From the NCBI RefSeq assembly GCF_900115165.1, contig NZ_FOVP01000004.1, positions 167,454 to 231,453 of the forward strand: a stretch of DNA of 64,000 nt, read 5' to 3'. The position numbers and the translations under genes are program-made. The notes under the pieces were generated by a model. That model was not told the origin of the DNA and made no database searches. It saw only the letters and a list, made by a program, of their open reading frames with translations. Positions 53,170 to 62,991 of the stretch are shown in pieces. This DNA is from Roseovarius lutimaris (GTDB lineage: Bacteria; Pseudomonadota; Alphaproteobacteria; Rhodobacterales; Rhodobacteraceae). Each line of letters starts with the position of its first letter. Position 1 is the stretch's first letter.

Positions 53170-53886
53170 TCAATCCTCGAAACAGGCGGCACGCCCATCC
53201 CGGCGGATGGTGGCCGCCCCGTCAAGGATACTGGCGGCCCTTGATCGGAGTGCCCTGGTCGGTCGACTTGCCGAACGCCCCTTGGGATCTGGCAAAAGTG
53301 CGGCAAGGCGGGCGGCCTGCACATCGCTTAGATCGCCCGGGCCCACGCCAAAATAATGTTGCGCGGCGGCATCAATGCCAAACACGCCTTCATCAAACTC
53401 GGCAACATTCAGATACACCTCTAGAATGCGCCGTTTGGGCCAAAACGCCTCGATCAGCGGCGTCATCATCGCCTCAAGCGCCTTGCGTGACCAGTTTCGC
53501 CCATGCCAGAGATAGGTATTCTTGGCCACCTGTTGGCTAATGGTCGAGGCACCGCGCCCGGATCCTTCGGCAATAGCGGTGCGAATGGCGGACATATCGA
53601 ACCCCCAATGCTGACAGAAATTCGCGTCTTCCGCGGCCACAAGAGCGCGCGGCATCACCGAAACAACCTCATCAATCGGCACCCAGGCATAGTCGATCTT
53701 GCCCAGGCGTCGCGCCTCCTGGCCCATGTAAAAGGTGGGGGGCGGGGCAATCACGCGGTGGGCGGCGATCACGCCAATCACGATAAGCGCGGTAATCACC
53801 ACATAGCGCAGCACCCACCGCCGCAGCCATGCCAGCGGGGTCATCCGCACCCGTTTTGAACAAGATGATTTGCGCGCCTTTGCCAT
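53170..53886 (-). CDS. mtgA: monofunctional biosynthetic peptidoglycan transglycosylase
   Basis: GT51 enzyme that polymerises lipid II into glycan strands. 238 residues: basic N-terminus, one membrane span (about 22-45, VLRYVVITALIVIGVIAAH), then the GT51 motifs AAEDANFCQHWGFD near 87 (catalytic Glu) and GASTISQQVAKNTYLW near 112. No transpeptidase domain, as expected for MtgA. It stands alone 90 bp after gltB. Confidence 0.94.
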   Translation of the reverse strand: MAKARKSSCSKRVRMTPLAWLRRWVLRYVVITALIVIGVIAAHRVIAPPPTFYMGQEARRLGKIDYAWVPIDEVVSVMPRALVAAEDANFCQHWGFDMSAIRTAIAEGSGRGASTISQQVAKNTYLWHGRNWSRKALEAMMTPLIEAFWPKRRILEVYLNVAEFDEGVFGIDAAAQHYFGVGPGDLSDVQAARLAALLPDPKGRSASRPTRALRSRAASILDGAATIRRDGRAACFED

Positions 53887-53939
53887 GGATTAGCTATAGC
53901 GCCGCGCAGGACAATGCAAAACCCGCTTTACATCCAAAA

Positions 53940-53966
53940 CCGGGGACAGCGTTGCGCCGCCCCCGG
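53940..53966 (-). terminator. terminator after gltB
   Basis: On the minus strand CCGGGG and CCCCGG enclose a GC-rich 15-nt loop and are followed by TTTTGG. It begins 10 bp after the gltB stop. Confidence 0.6.
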
Positions 53967-53975
53967 ATATTTTGA

Positions 53976-56900
53976 TCATTCTGCCGGTACGGCCTGTTTG
54001 TCTTGACCAAGCGGATGAGCCAGCTTGTTGAGCATTTCAATCGGGCAAAGTTGAAGGAAACTGGCTTTTTCAAGATCCCAGTATTGCAGGATATCCTGCG
54101 CCTTGCGGCTTCCGGTTTCCTCGACATGGCGCTCGATCAGGCCTTTAAGCTCGGCCTCCCAATGTGGCTCTGTTACGGCGCAACAGACCAGTGTTTCGCG
54201 GTTCAAAAGCTTCTCGGCCCGACCCTCGGGATCGTAGAGATAGGCCATGCCACCGGTCATGCCGGCCCCAAAGTTGGCGCCGATGCTGCCAAGGATCACA
54301 GCAACGCCACCCGTCATGTATTCACAGCCATTGCTGCCACAGCCCTCGATCACGACTTTGGCACCGCTGTTGCGCACGGCAAAGCGTTCACCTGCACGGC
54401 CAGCGGCAAAAAGATAGCCCTTGGTCGCGCCATAAAGCACGGTGTTGCCAATGATCGTGTTGTCGGCGGCGACAAGCGGGCTCGACATCGGCGGGCGCAC
54501 CACGATGGTGCCGCCTGACAGACCCTTGCCGACATAGTCATTGGCATCGCCCGACACTTCGATCTTGAGGCCCGGCGCCGCAAAGGCGCCAAGCGATTGC
54601 CCGGCACTTCCGGTCAGTTTAACTGTCAGGTGATCGGGTTGCAGGCTGTTGCGCATGCCGAATTTCCGCACGATATGGCTTGAAATGCGGGTGCCCACGG
54701 TGCGGTCGGTGTTTTGTACCGCATAATGCAGCTGCATCTTTTCGCCGTCGTTCAGGAACCGTTGCGCATCGTTGACGATTTCGGCGTCAAGGGTATCGGG
54801 CACTTCGTTGCGCGGACGGTTGCGATCATACCGCTGATCCTTGGCACCATCGACAGTGATCAGCATCGGATTGAGATCAAGATCATCCAGATGCGCCGAG
54901 CCACGACTGACCTGCGTCAAGAGATCGGCGCGGCCGATCACATCGTCAAGGCTGCGCGCGCCGATGCTGGCCAGGATCTCGCGCACTTCCTGAGCGTAAA
55001 AGGTGATCAGGTTCACGACCTTTTCGGCACTCCCGGTGAACTTGGCGCGCAGAGCCTCGTCTTGTGTACATACGCCAACCGGGCAAGTGTTGCTCTGGCA
55101 CTGACGCACCATGATACAGCCCATGGCGATCAACGCGGCGGTGCCGATGCCGTATTCCTCGGCGCCCATCATCGCCGCCATGACAATATCACGCCCGGTG
55201 CGAAGCCCCCCATCGGTGCGCAGGGTGATGCGCGTGCGAAGGTTGTTCATCGACAGAACCTGATGCGCCTCAGTAAGGCCCATTTCCCACGGCAGGCCGG
55301 CATATTTGATCGAGGTCGCCGGGCTTGCCCCGGTGCCCCCGTTATGGCCGGAAATAAGGATCACATCCGCCTTGGCCTTGGCCACACCGGCAGCAATCGT
55401 GCCAACGCCCGATTGCGCCACAAGCTTGACCGTCACCTTGACGGTCGGGTTGATCTGCTTGAGGTCATAGATCAGCTGCGCGAGATCCTCGATCGAATAG
55501 ATATCATGGTGCGGCGGCGGTGAAATAAGCGTGACGCCCTTGGTTGAATGGCGCAGACGCGCGATAAGATCGGTCACTTTCATTCCGGGCAACTGGCCGC
55601 CTTCGCCGGGCTTGGCGCCCTGGGCCACCTTAATCTCAAGCTCTTCACAATGGTTGAGATATTCCGCCGTGACACCAAACCGGCCAGAGGCGACCTGTTT
55701 GATCTTGGCCGACGGGTTGTCGCCATTGGGTTCGGGGGTGAAATGCGCGGGATCTTCGCCGCCCTCGCCACTGTCAGAGCGCGCGCCGATCCGGTTCATC
55801 GCCACGTTCAGCGTTTTATGCGCCTCGGGGCTCAGCGCGCCAAGCGACATGCCCGGCGTGACAAAGCGTTTGCGGATCGCGGTGACGCTTTCGACCTCTT
55901 CAATCGGGATCGCGGTACCCAACGGCTTGATGGCCATCAGATCGCGCAGATGAATCGGCGGATTGGCCTGCATCGACGCGGAATAGCGTTTCCACATTTC
56001 ATAGCTGGCCTTGTTACAAGCCATTTGCAGCATGTGCATGCCCTGCGCACCCCAGGCGTGGGTTTCGCCGGATTTGCGCGCCTTGTAAAAGCCCCCAATC
56101 GGCAGGATATCCTGCCCGCCGCCATAGGCACGTGCGTGAACGTCTTCAAGCTTTGCCTGGACGCCGCTGACACCGATGCCGGAAATCCGGCTGGTAAGAC
56201 CGGGGAAATACTCGGCACACATGGCACGGCTCAGGCCGACGGCCTCAAAGTTAAGGCCGCCACGATAGCTTGAGATCACCGAAATCCCCATTTTCGACAT
56301 GATCTTGAGCAGACCCTGATCAATCGCCGCGCGATAGCGGGCGACCGCTTCGGTCAACGTGCCCTCAATCAGGCCACGTTCGATCCGGTCGGCAATGCTG
56401 TCTTCGGCAAGGTAGGCATTGACCACGGTCGCGCCCGCGCCGATCAGCACGGCAAAATAATGCGGGTCGATACATTCGGCCGAGCGCACGTTTAGCGAGC
56501 AGAAAGTCCGCAAGCCCTTGCGCGTGAGGTGGCTATGTACCGCGCTGGTGGCCAGGATCATCGGCATGCCAACGCGGTCGTCGCCCTGATTCTGATCGGT
56601 CAGAATAAGGTGGCCAGAGCCGCTTCGCACGGCATCTTCGGCCTCGGCGCGAATCCGTTCCAGACCCTGTTGCAGGGCGTTCTTGCCCGGTGCAAAGCTG
56701 CAATCAATCTCGGTCACATCGGCGTTGAACTGGCGGATCATCTCGATCCACTGGGCGTTGCCGACGAACGGGCTTTCGAGCACAAGAATTTCGGTCTGGG
56801 CGCTGGATTCATCCAGCACGTTCTTGAGATTGCCAAACCGCGTCTTGAGGCTCATCACGCGAAATTCGCGCAGACTGTCGATCGGCGGGTTGGTCACCTG

Positions 56901-58508
56901 GCTAAAGTTTTGGCGGAAATAGTGACTAAGCGGGCGATATTGCTTGGACAAGACCGCGCTTGGCGTGTCGTCGCCCATGCTGGCGATGGCCTCTTTGCCA
57001 TCCTCGGCCATCGGCGCAAGGATTTGCTCCAACTCTTCGATGCTATACCCGGCAGCGATCTGGCGGCGGCGAAGCTCTGCTCCGGTGAAAATCGGCGCTT
57101 CGCTCACCACGGCAAGCTTTTCGTCAAGCTCGTTGATCTTGCCGACCCAATCGCCAAAGGGCTGGGCATTGGCCAGCTTATCCTTGACCTCGGAATCGCG
57201 GTAAAGCTTGCCTTCGGCCATATCCACGGCCAGCATCTGACCCGGCCCAAGCGCGCCTTTTTCCTTCACGGTGGCCTCGTCAATCGGCACCATTCCGGCC
57301 TCAGAGCCCGCAATTACAAGGCCATCACCGGTCACGACATAGCGCATCGGGCGCAGACCGTTGCGGTCAAGCCCGGCGCAGACCCAGCGCCCGTCGGTCA
57401 TCGCAAGCGCGGCAGGGCCATCCCATGGCTCCATCACAGAGTTGCAATAGGAATACATATCGCGCCAGGCGGCGGGCAGGTCTTCGGCCTGTTTTGACCA
57501 GGATTCCGGCACCAGCATGGTTTTCGCCATCGGCGCATTGCGCCCGGCGCGCACCAGCACCTCGAACACCGCATCAAGCGCGGCACTATCGCTGGAGCCT
57601 TGAGGAATGATCGGCTTGATGTCTTCGGCCAGATCGCCAAACGCGCCGCTTGCCATGCGGATTTCATGGCTTTTCATCCAGTTCACATTGCCCTTGAGCG
57701 TGTTGATCTCGCCGTTATGGGCCAGCATGCGGAACGGCTGCGCCAGCCACCACTGCGGGAAGGTGTTGGTCGAATAGCGCTGATGATAGATGGCAAAGGC
57801 TGATTTGAACCGCTCGTCCATCAAATCGGGGTAGAACACCGCCACCTGCTCGGCGAGCATCATGCCCTTGTAAATGATGCTCCGGCAGGACAGGCTTGCG
57901 ATATAAAGCCCGCTGATGCCAGCCGCACTCACGGCTTTTTCGATCCGGCGACGGATCACGTAAAGCTCGCGCTCGAAGGATTCCTCGTCGATATCCTTGG
58001 CGTTGGTGATCAGGATCTGTTCGATCTCGGGGCGGGTCACATTGGCCTTTTCACCAAGACAGGTCACATCGACCGGCACATGGCGCCACCCATAAATCGC
58101 GTGGCCCATCCGAAGCACTTCGGTTTCAACAATCGTGCGGCATGCCTCTTGCGCGCCAAAATTGGTGCGCGGCAGGAATACCTGACCGACCGCAATCAGG
58201 CGATCCTGTTCGGGCTCGTGACCGGTGCGGCGAATTTGGTCATAGAAAAACGGCACCGGGATTTGGACGTGAATGCCTGCACCGTCGCCGGTTTTGCCAT
58301 CGGCATCAACCGCACCGCGGTGCCAGATCGCCTTGAGGGCATCAATGCCGGCCTGCACAACGCGGCGGCTTGGTTTGCCGTCAATCGACACAACAAGGCC
58401 GACGCCACAGGAAGAATGCTCTTCTTCCTCGCAATACATGCCGTTCTCGGCCAGCCACTTGCGCTTGGCTTCTTCTTTAACAGCCCAGTCAGAATCAAAC
58501 TTTGTCAT
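53976..58508 (-). CDS. gltB: glutamate synthase large subunit
   Basis: NADPH-GOGAT alpha subunit, which uses glutamine and 2-oxoglutarate to make glutamate. 1510 residues, normal length. The N-terminal glutamine amidotransferase domain starts after processing at Cys34 (HSSCGVGLV), the central domain and FMN-binding synthase domain follow (SGHNGGTGASP near 1068, 3Fe-4S cysteines in CIMVRQCQSNTCPVG near 1135-1149), and the C-terminal beta-helix has GSNGCEYMTGG near 1395. It lies 84 bp downstream of gltD in the order gltD-gltB. Confidence 0.97.
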   Translation of the reverse strand: MTKFDSDWAVKEEAKRKWLAENGMYCEEEEHSSCGVGLVVSIDGKPSRRVVQAGIDALKAIWHRGAVDADGKTGDGAGIHVQIPVPFFYDQIRRTGHEPEQDRLIAVGQVFLPRTNFGAQEACRTIVETEVLRMGHAIYGWRHVPVDVTCLGEKANVTRPEIEQILITNAKDIDEESFERELYVIRRRIEKAVSAAGISGLYIASLSCRSIIYKGMMLAEQVAVFYPDLMDERFKSAFAIYHQRYSTNTFPQWWLAQPFRMLAHNGEINTLKGNVNWMKSHEIRMASGAFGDLAEDIKPIIPQGSSDSAALDAVFEVLVRAGRNAPMAKTMLVPESWSKQAEDLPAAWRDMYSYCNSVMEPWDGPAALAMTDGRWVCAGLDRNGLRPMRYVVTGDGLVIAGSEAGMVPIDEATVKEKGALGPGQMLAVDMAEGKLYRDSEVKDKLANAQPFGDWVGKINELDEKLAVVSEAPIFTGAELRRRQIAAGYSIEELEQILAPMAEDGKEAIASMGDDTPSAVLSKQYRPLSHYFRQNFSQVTNPPIDSLREFRVMSLKTRFGNLKNVLDESSAQTEILVLESPFVGNAQWIEMIRQFNADVTEIDCSFAPGKNALQQGLERIRAEAEDAVRSGSGHLILTDQNQGDDRVGMPMILATSAVHSHLTRKGLRTFCSLNVRSAECIDPHYFAVLIGAGATVVNAYLAEDSIADRIERGLIEGTLTEAVARYRAAIDQGLLKIMSKMGISVISSYRGGLNFEAVGLSRAMCAEYFPGLTSRISGIGVSGVQAKLEDVHARAYGGGQDILPIGGFYKARKSGETHAWGAQGMHMLQMACNKASYEMWKRYSASMQANPPIHLRDLMAIKPLGTAIPIEEVESVTAIRKRFVTPGMSLGALSPEAHKTLNVAMNRIGARSDSGEGGEDPAHFTPEPNGDNPSAKIKQVASGRFGVTAEYLNHCEELEIKVAQGAKPGEGGQLPGMKVTDLIARLRHSTKGVTLISPPPHHDIYSIEDLAQLIYDLKQINPTVKVTVKLVAQSGVGTIAAGVAKAKADVILISGHNGGTGASPATSIKYAGLPWEMGLTEAHQVLSMNNLRTRITLRTDGGLRTGRDIVMAAMMGAEEYGIGTAALIAMGCIMVRQCQSNTCPVGVCTQDEALRAKFTGSAEKVVNLITFYAQEVREILASIGARSLDDVIGRADLLTQVSRGSAHLDDLDLNPMLITVDGAKDQRYDRNRPRNEVPDTLDAEIVNDAQRFLNDGEKMQLHYAVQNTDRTVGTRISSHIVRKFGMRNSLQPDHLTVKLTGSAGQSLGAFAAPGLKIEVSGDANDYVGKGLSGGTIVVRPPMSSPLVAADNTIIGNTVLYGATKGYLFAAGRAGERFAVRNSGAKVVIEGCGSNGCEYMTGGVAVILGSIGANFGAGMTGGMAYLYDPEGRAEKLLNRETLVCCAVTEPHWEAELKGLIERHVEETGSRKAQDILQYWDLEKASFLQLCPIEMLNKLAHPLGQDKQAVPAE

Positions 58509-58592
58509 TTGTCTTTAACCCTTCGTCTACCCGGTGGGTCAGGGATGTTTCCCTGTTTCAGGTGTTTGTGCGGCCTTAACCACGCATAAATT

Positions 58593-60026
58593 CTATTCGG
58601 CCGCGACGGCCTGTGCGGCGTTCAGATAGGTCAGAATCGCCGCCGCAGAATCGCGCCCGTCGCGGATCGCCCAAACCACAAGGCTGGCGCCGCGCACGAT
58701 ATCGCCAACGGCAAAAACACCGTCCATCGCAGTTTGCCCGCTGGTGAATTCGGCCTTGATCGTGCCCCAACGGGTCACTTCCAAGTCCTTTTGATTCCAC
58801 AGCGTCGGAATATCCTCAGGCTCGAACCCAAGTGCCTTGATCACAAGATCGGCGGGCTCGTCATGCTCGGCGCCTTCAATCGGCTCGGGGCTTTGACGGC
58901 CTGTCGCGTCAGGGGCGCCAAGGCGCATCTTTTGCACCTTCACGCTCGTCACCGGATCACCGGCAAAGCCCTTGGGCGCGCTCAGCCATTCAAACTTGAC
59001 GCCTTCTTCCTCGGCGTTTTGAACTTCACGCTGACTTCCCGGCATGTTGTCCCGGTCGCGACGATAAAGACAGGTCACCGATGTTGCGCCCTGACGTATC
59101 GCGGTGCGCACACAATCCATCGCCGTATCACCACCGCCAACCACGACAATGCGCTTGCCTTCGGCGTTCAGCTCGCCACTTTCAAACTCGGGCACGCTAT
59201 CGCCAAAACAGGTTCGGTTGCTGGCGGTCAGATAATCAATCGCGCGCACGATGCCATTTGCACCGGCGCCCGGCCCTTGCAGATCGCGCGACTTGTAAAC
59301 CCCGGTGGCGATCATCACCGCGTTGTGTTTGCTTCGGATTTCGTCAAACGTGATGTCCTTGCCGACATCGCAATTCAGCTTGAAGGTGACGCCGCCTTTT
59401 TCTAGCTGCTCGACCCGGCGCATCACTACGTCTTTTTCAAGCTTGAAGCCGGGAATACCATAGGTCAGCAAGCCGCCGCCACGATCATAGCGGTCATAGA
59501 CCGTCACCTGAACACCGGCACGGCGCAGCACATCCGCCGCCGCAAGGCCACCCGGACCCGCGCCAATGATGCCGACGGATTCGGCGCGCTCCTGCGCCGG
59601 GTTTATGGTCTCGACCCAGCCTTCCTGCCATGCGGTGTCGGTGATGTATTTCTCGACCGCGCCGATGGTGACCGTGCCATGACCGGATTGCTCGATCACG
59701 CAATTGCCTTCGCACAGGCGATCCTGAGGGCAGATGCGACCACAGATTTCAGGGAATGTATTGGTCAGCTGGCTAAGTTCATAGGCTTCCTTGAGTCGCC
59801 CCTCGGCAGTCAGACGGAGCCAGTCGGGAATGTTGTTGTGCAACGGGCAATGGGTCTGGCAATAGGGCACGCCACATTGGCTACAGCGGCTGGCCTGTTC
59901 CTTGGCCTTGGCATCGGCAAACTCGGCATAGATTTCATCGAAATCCTGGCGTCGTTTCTCGGCACCCCGCTTTTCGGGCATATCCCGGTCCACGCTTATG
60001 AATTTCAACATTGGTTGCTTAGCCAC
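58593..60026 (-). CDS. gltD: glutamate synthase small subunit
   Basis: NADPH-GOGAT beta subunit supplying electrons to GltB. 477 residues from a GTG with GGGAGGG upstream. 4Fe-4S cysteines in CSQCGVPYCQTHCP near 43-56 and a later CPQDRLCEGNC near 100-110, FAD motif GIIGAGPGGLAAADVLR near 150, NADPH motif VVVGGGDTAMDCVR near 295. Its promoter must lie in the AT-rich 217-bp gap shared with uppP. Confidence 0.96.
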   Translation of the reverse strand: MAKQPMLKFISVDRDMPEKRGAEKRRQDFDEIYAEFADAKAKEQASRCSQCGVPYCQTHCPLHNNIPDWLRLTAEGRLKEAYELSQLTNTFPEICGRICPQDRLCEGNCVIEQSGHGTVTIGAVEKYITDTAWQEGWVETINPAQERAESVGIIGAGPGGLAAADVLRRAGVQVTVYDRYDRGGGLLTYGIPGFKLEKDVVMRRVEQLEKGGVTFKLNCDVGKDITFDEIRSKHNAVMIATGVYKSRDLQGPGAGANGIVRAIDYLTASNRTCFGDSVPEFESGELNAEGKRIVVVGGGDTAMDCVRTAIRQGATSVTCLYRRDRDNMPGSQREVQNAEEEGVKFEWLSAPKGFAGDPVTSVKVQKMRLGAPDATGRQSPEPIEGAEHDEPADLVIKALGFEPEDIPTLWNQKDLEVTRWGTIKAEFTSGQTAMDGVFAVGDIVRGASLVVWAIRDGRDSAAAILTYLNAAQAVAAE

Positions 60027-60243
60027 TGCAAGCCCTCCCGACTCTGGTTGTGTCGCGGGTTTATATTAGTCAACGCTCAATTAAAAGTCATAAAGAGTTA
60101 CCTATTATGAAAATATCATTGCTGCACAGCAGAATGCAGTGGTGAAATCTACGGAATTTATGACCGTATCGGACATAAATTGAGCTTTGCCTTTGAAAGA
60201 CAATGTTTTATAGCGGAGGAAAAACCCGGGCAGGACACTGGCG
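60027..60243. promoter_or_regulatory. AT-rich divergent promoter region between gltD and uppP
   Basis: The 217-bp gap is much more AT-rich than its surroundings. AATTTATG (60155-60162) and CATAAATT (60174-60181) form perfect 8-bp arms with an 11-bp spacer. No regulator can be assigned. Confidence 0.4.
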
Positions 60244-61047
60244 ATGCCGCTATTTCATATTATTCTCGTGGCTGCCCTTCAGGGGGTGACCGAATTTCTG
60301 CCGATATCTTCTTCGGGTCACTTGATTCTTCTGCCCAAACTGACCGGCCTTCAGGATCAGGGGCAGATGATGGATGTCGCCGTGCATGTGGGCACGCTTT
60401 TGGCGGTAATGATCTATTTTTGGGGCGACCTGCGCGATGCGATCATCGGGCTTGGGCGCCTGCTGCGCGGGCGTGCCGACACCCCCGGCGCGCGGCTTGC
60501 CCTGCTTTTGGTCATCGCAACGGTCCCGGTTATCGCCTTTGGTGTCTTGCTTCAACTGACCGGGCTGGAAGACAAAATGCGCTCGATCACGGTGATCGGC
60601 TGGACCACGCTTGTCTTTGGCTTGGTGCTCTATTGGTCGGATCAAACCGGCAAGAGCGTGAAAACCGCTGACGACTGGACCGTCAAGGACGCCATTACAC
60701 TCGGCTTCTGGCAAGCGGTTGCGCTTATCCCCGGCACGTCACGGTCGGGCATTACAATCACCGGCGCGCGGTTTCTGGGCTATGAACGCCGTGATGCCGC
60801 CAAGGTGTCGATGCTGATGTCGGTGCCGACGATCTTTGCAAGCGGCGTCTTTCTTGGCGGCAAGGTGGCGCTAGACGCCGATCTCGCGCTTTTGCGCGAT
60901 GGCGCAATTGCCGCGCTGTTCGCCTTTGGCGCGGCCTTGCTCGCGCTTAGCCTGATGATGCGGCTTTTGCGCAGCGTCAGCTTTACGCCCTACGTCATCT
61001 ATCGCATTATATTGGGGCTGTCCCTGCTGGGATTTACCTATCTCTGA
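60244..61047 (+). CDS. uppP: undecaprenyl-diphosphate phosphatase UppP
   Basis: Membrane enzyme that recycles the C55 lipid carrier of cell-wall synthesis. 267 residues, about eight spans. Both active-site motifs are present: GVTEFLPISSSGHLIL near 14-29 (E and H residues) and PGTSRSGITI near 160-169. In many Rhodobacteraceae uppP is followed, as here, by the NDUFA9-like gene, which is convergent with a 4-bp gap. Confidence 0.95.
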   Translation: MPLFHIILVAALQGVTEFLPISSSGHLILLPKLTGLQDQGQMMDVAVHVGTLLAVMIYFWGDLRDAIIGLGRLLRGRADTPGARLALLLVIATVPVIAFGVLLQLTGLEDKMRSITVIGWTTLVFGLVLYWSDQTGKSVKTADDWTVKDAITLGFWQAVALIPGTSRSGITITGARFLGYERRDAAKVSMLMSVPTIFASGVFLGGKVALDADLALLRDGAIAALFAFGAALLALSLMMRLLRSVSFTPYVIYRIILGLSLLGFTYL

Positions 61048-61051
61048 CGGC

Positions 61052-62035
61052 CTAATGGACGCGCAGGTTTTTCGCCGATTCCTTGATCGCCTCGTATTGG
61101 CCCGCCGGACGGAACCGCCAGAGGTAGTCGGGCAAGACCGCCTCGATGGCAACCGGGGTGATCCCAAGATCGGCAAAGCCACGGGCATCCGGGGCCACGA
61201 CATTATCCACCCGCAGGCTTTTGACCTGATCGCGGGTGATCTGCGCGGGCACAAGGCCCAAAGTCAGCGTCTGGATCATATCCATCACCCAGCCCATCAC
61301 CGCCGCGATGCCAAAGGGAATGTTCACAATCAAGCGGCGGCGGCGGATCACCGACAACATCTGTTGCATCAGCTTGCGAAAGCTCACCACCTCGGGGCCG
61401 CCAAGCTCGTAAATGCCGGGCTTGGCCGTGCCCATCGCGCCCATGACGGCGGCCTGGGCAACATCATCCACGTAAACCGGTTGAAACTTGGTCTCGGCGC
61501 CCACGACAGGTAGGACCGGGCCAAACCGCGTCATCCCGGCAAAACGGTTAAAGAACTGATCTTCGGCCCCGAAGATAACCGAGGGGCGCAGGATCACGGC
61601 ATTCGGGAAATATCTGGTCACCCCCGCCTCGCCCTGGGCCTTGCTTTGGGCATAGGCGCTGTCTGCCTTGACATCGGCGCCGATCGCCGAGATCTGAACA
61701 AGCTGATCGACGCCTTCTTCGGCTGCAATGCGGGCAATGCGGCTGGCGCCTTCGTTCTGGATCGCCTGAAAACTGTTGCGCCCCTTGCGATCAAACGTAC
61801 CGACACAATTCACCACCGCATCGGCACCCGTGAGCACGGCGCGCACGCTGGCATCATCGCGGATATTGCAGAAAACCGGCTCGACCTGTCCAACCACACC
61901 ATAAGGTTTGACGTGCATCGCCTCGTTCGGGCGGCGTACCGCGACCCGCACCCGCCAGCCCGCTTGTGCCATACGTCGCGCGATATAGCGCCCAACAAAT
62001 CCTGATCCGCCATAGATGGTTACAAGCTTTGACAT
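61052..62035 (-). CDS. NDUFA9-like NAD(P)-binding complex I-associated protein
   Basis: 327-residue short-chain-dehydrogenase-like protein with the N-terminal motif [17 protein letters not shown] near 6-22 and a NAD(P)H-binding fold to about 220 ([12 protein letters not shown] near 78, [17 protein letters not shown] near 147). It is typical of the alphaproteobacterial homologue of the mitochondrial complex I subunit NDUFA9. Catalysis is not expected to be important. A transcription start should lie in the gap toward the tRNA gene. Confidence 0.88.
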   Translation of the reverse strand: MSKLVTIYGGSGFVGRYIARRMAQAGWRVRVAVRRPNEAMHVKPYGVVGQVEPVFCNIRDDASVRAVLTGADAVVNCVGTFDRKGRNSFQAIQNEGASRIARIAAEEGVDQLVQISAIGADVKADSAYAQSKAQGEAGVTRYFPNAVILRPSVIFGAEDQFFNRFAGMTRFGPVLPVVGAETKFQPVYVDDVAQAAVMGAMGTAKPGIYELGGPEVVSFRKLMQQMLSVIRRRRLIVNIPFGIAAVMGWVMDMIQTLTLGLVPAQITRDQVKSLRVDNVVAPDARGFADLGITPVAIEAVLPDYLWRFRPAGQYEAIKESAKNLRVH

Positions 62036-62182
62036 GAAAGGCCCTCTTGCTATGCGCTCTTGTAGACTTTCCTACCGCCCCCACGCGGTTTCGACAAGGT
62101 GATAAGACAATATGGTGGTTAACTGTCAAATCGGCGTTGACACTGCTATTGCCGGGCGATAAACGCCTGCTTCACGACACCT

Positions 62183-62268
62183 GCCCAGGTGGCGGAATGG
62201 TAGACGCGCTAGCTTCAGGTGCTAGTACTCGCAAGGGTGTGGAGGTTCGAGTCCTCTCCTGGGCACCA
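62183..62268 (+). tRNA. tRNA-Leu (anticodon CAG)
   Basis: Acceptor arms GCCCAGG (62183-62189) and CCTGGGC (62258-62264) pair fully. The anticodon loop TTCAGGT is enclosed by CTAGC/GCTAG, giving CAG. A long variable arm (TACTCGCAAGGGTGT) typical of Leu is present, the T-arm reads GGTTCGAGTCC, and CCA is encoded (62266-62268). It also serves as the likely attachment site of the integrase element that follows. Confidence 0.97.
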
Positions 62269-62292
62269 ATTATCCTAAACATAGCTGCTCTT

Positions 62293-62317
62293 AAAGGTCC
62301 ATTTTCATGGACTTTTT
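62293..62317 (+). terminator. tRNA-Leu terminator
   Basis: AAAGGTCCAT, loop TTTC, ATGGAC then TTTTT. The six strongest pairs are GTCCAT/ATGGAC and the stem can extend with the A and T runs. Confidence 0.8.
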
Positions 62318-62356
62318 CGCATTTTGAGGATAAGGTTTTGACCATAGCTGAACACC

Positions 62357-62403
62357 GTACCCCACCCGATACCCCTTCATTTTGGGGTACCAAAGTGGGG
62401 TAC
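62357..62403. repeat. GGGGTAC boxes beside tRNA-Leu
   Basis: GTACCCC (62357-62363), TACCCC (62370-62375), GGGGTAC (62384-62390) and GGGGTAC (62397-62403) form two inverted pairs in 47 bp. Paired short direct repeats like these next to a tRNA are typical arm-type binding sites of tyrosine integrases. Confidence 0.5.
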
Positions 62404-62410
62404 TGAACGA

Positions 62411-62827
62411 CTACCATCTGGCGCCGGTAGGATCAGCGATGTGATTTTCCAGGTACTGAAGTACGATGTCTTCGGTGATGGCGCCGTTTGTGGTTGAAAA
62501 ATACCCCCTGCCCCAAAACCGGCAGCCCCAGTAGCGCTTGCGGATCGCAGGAAACTCGCGCTGCGCCCGGTAAGACGAACGGCCCTTCATCTTGCGCACC
62601 AGATCGGAAATGGCGAGCTTCGGCGGCACCGACACGAACATGTGGACGTGATCGCTCGACAGCACCCCGCGCAAGATGTCGACCTCGTTCTCGCGGCAGA
62701 CCTGACGGCAGATGTCGCGCACCCGCAGGCGCAGCGCCCCGGTCAGCACCTTGTAACGGTACTTGGTCGACCAGACGATGTGGTAGCGGTGATAGTATAC
62801 GCAGTGTTTGCCAGTGTCATATTGCAT
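62411..62827 (-). CDS. tnpA: IS200/IS605 family Y1 transposase TnpA
   Basis: 138-residue single-strand transposase that looks complete. The HUH motif is in SSDHVHMFVSVPP near 57-69 and the nucleophile Tyr in VLQYLENHI near 122. The opening HCVYYHRYHIVWSTKYR is typical of the IS200 group. The start codon and its GAGGG ribosome site lie within the 27-bp perfect palindrome at 62826-62893, so translation should be strongly repressed when RNA starts upstream. Confidence 0.93.
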   Translation of the reverse strand: MQYDTGKHCVYYHRYHIVWSTKYRYKVLTGALRLRVRDICRQVCRENEVDILRGVLSSDHVHMFVSVPPKLAISDLVRKMKGRSSYRAQREFPAIRKRYWGCRFWGRGYFSTTNGAITEDIVLQYLENHIADPTGARW

Positions 62828-62893
62828 GATCGTACCCTCGGAAAAATGAGCCTCCGACCCGGCTGCGGCTCATTTTTCCGAGGGTACGATCAT
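62826..62893. repeat. 27-bp perfect inverted repeat over the tnpA start
   Basis: Left arm 62826-62852 and right arm 62867-62893 are exact reverse complements with a 14-nt loop. The arms include the tnpA ATG and ribosome site region (GATCGTACCCTCGG on the plus strand). Far longer and more perfect than usual for IS200 leader hairpins. Confidence 0.9.
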
Positions 62894-62991
62894 AACACGA
62901 TTCTTTCACGCTGAAGCGGGTCCGACTGGAAGTCGGAGGGTTTGCTCCAGAGCGTGGATACTAAATAGCAGTTGCGGAGGTGATACCCCAC

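Larger units (their letters stand above)
62405..62945 (-). mobile_element. IS200/IS605-type insertion (tnpA only)
   Basis: The tnpA gene is bracketed by end structures: TCCGACT-GGA-AGTCGGA (62921-62937) upstream of tnpA, the expected left-end hairpin, and CTACC / GGTAG around GGCGCC (62411-62430) overlapping the tnpA stop as a possible right-end hairpin. No tnpB is present. The element has inserted between the tRNA attachment site and the integrase gene. Boundaries are approximate because Y1 elements leave no target duplication. Confidence 0.65.

Noticed and set aside
62047..62406. 119-residue frame through tRNA-Leu
   Set aside because: It reads straight through the tRNA gene and its terminator; not a protein gene.
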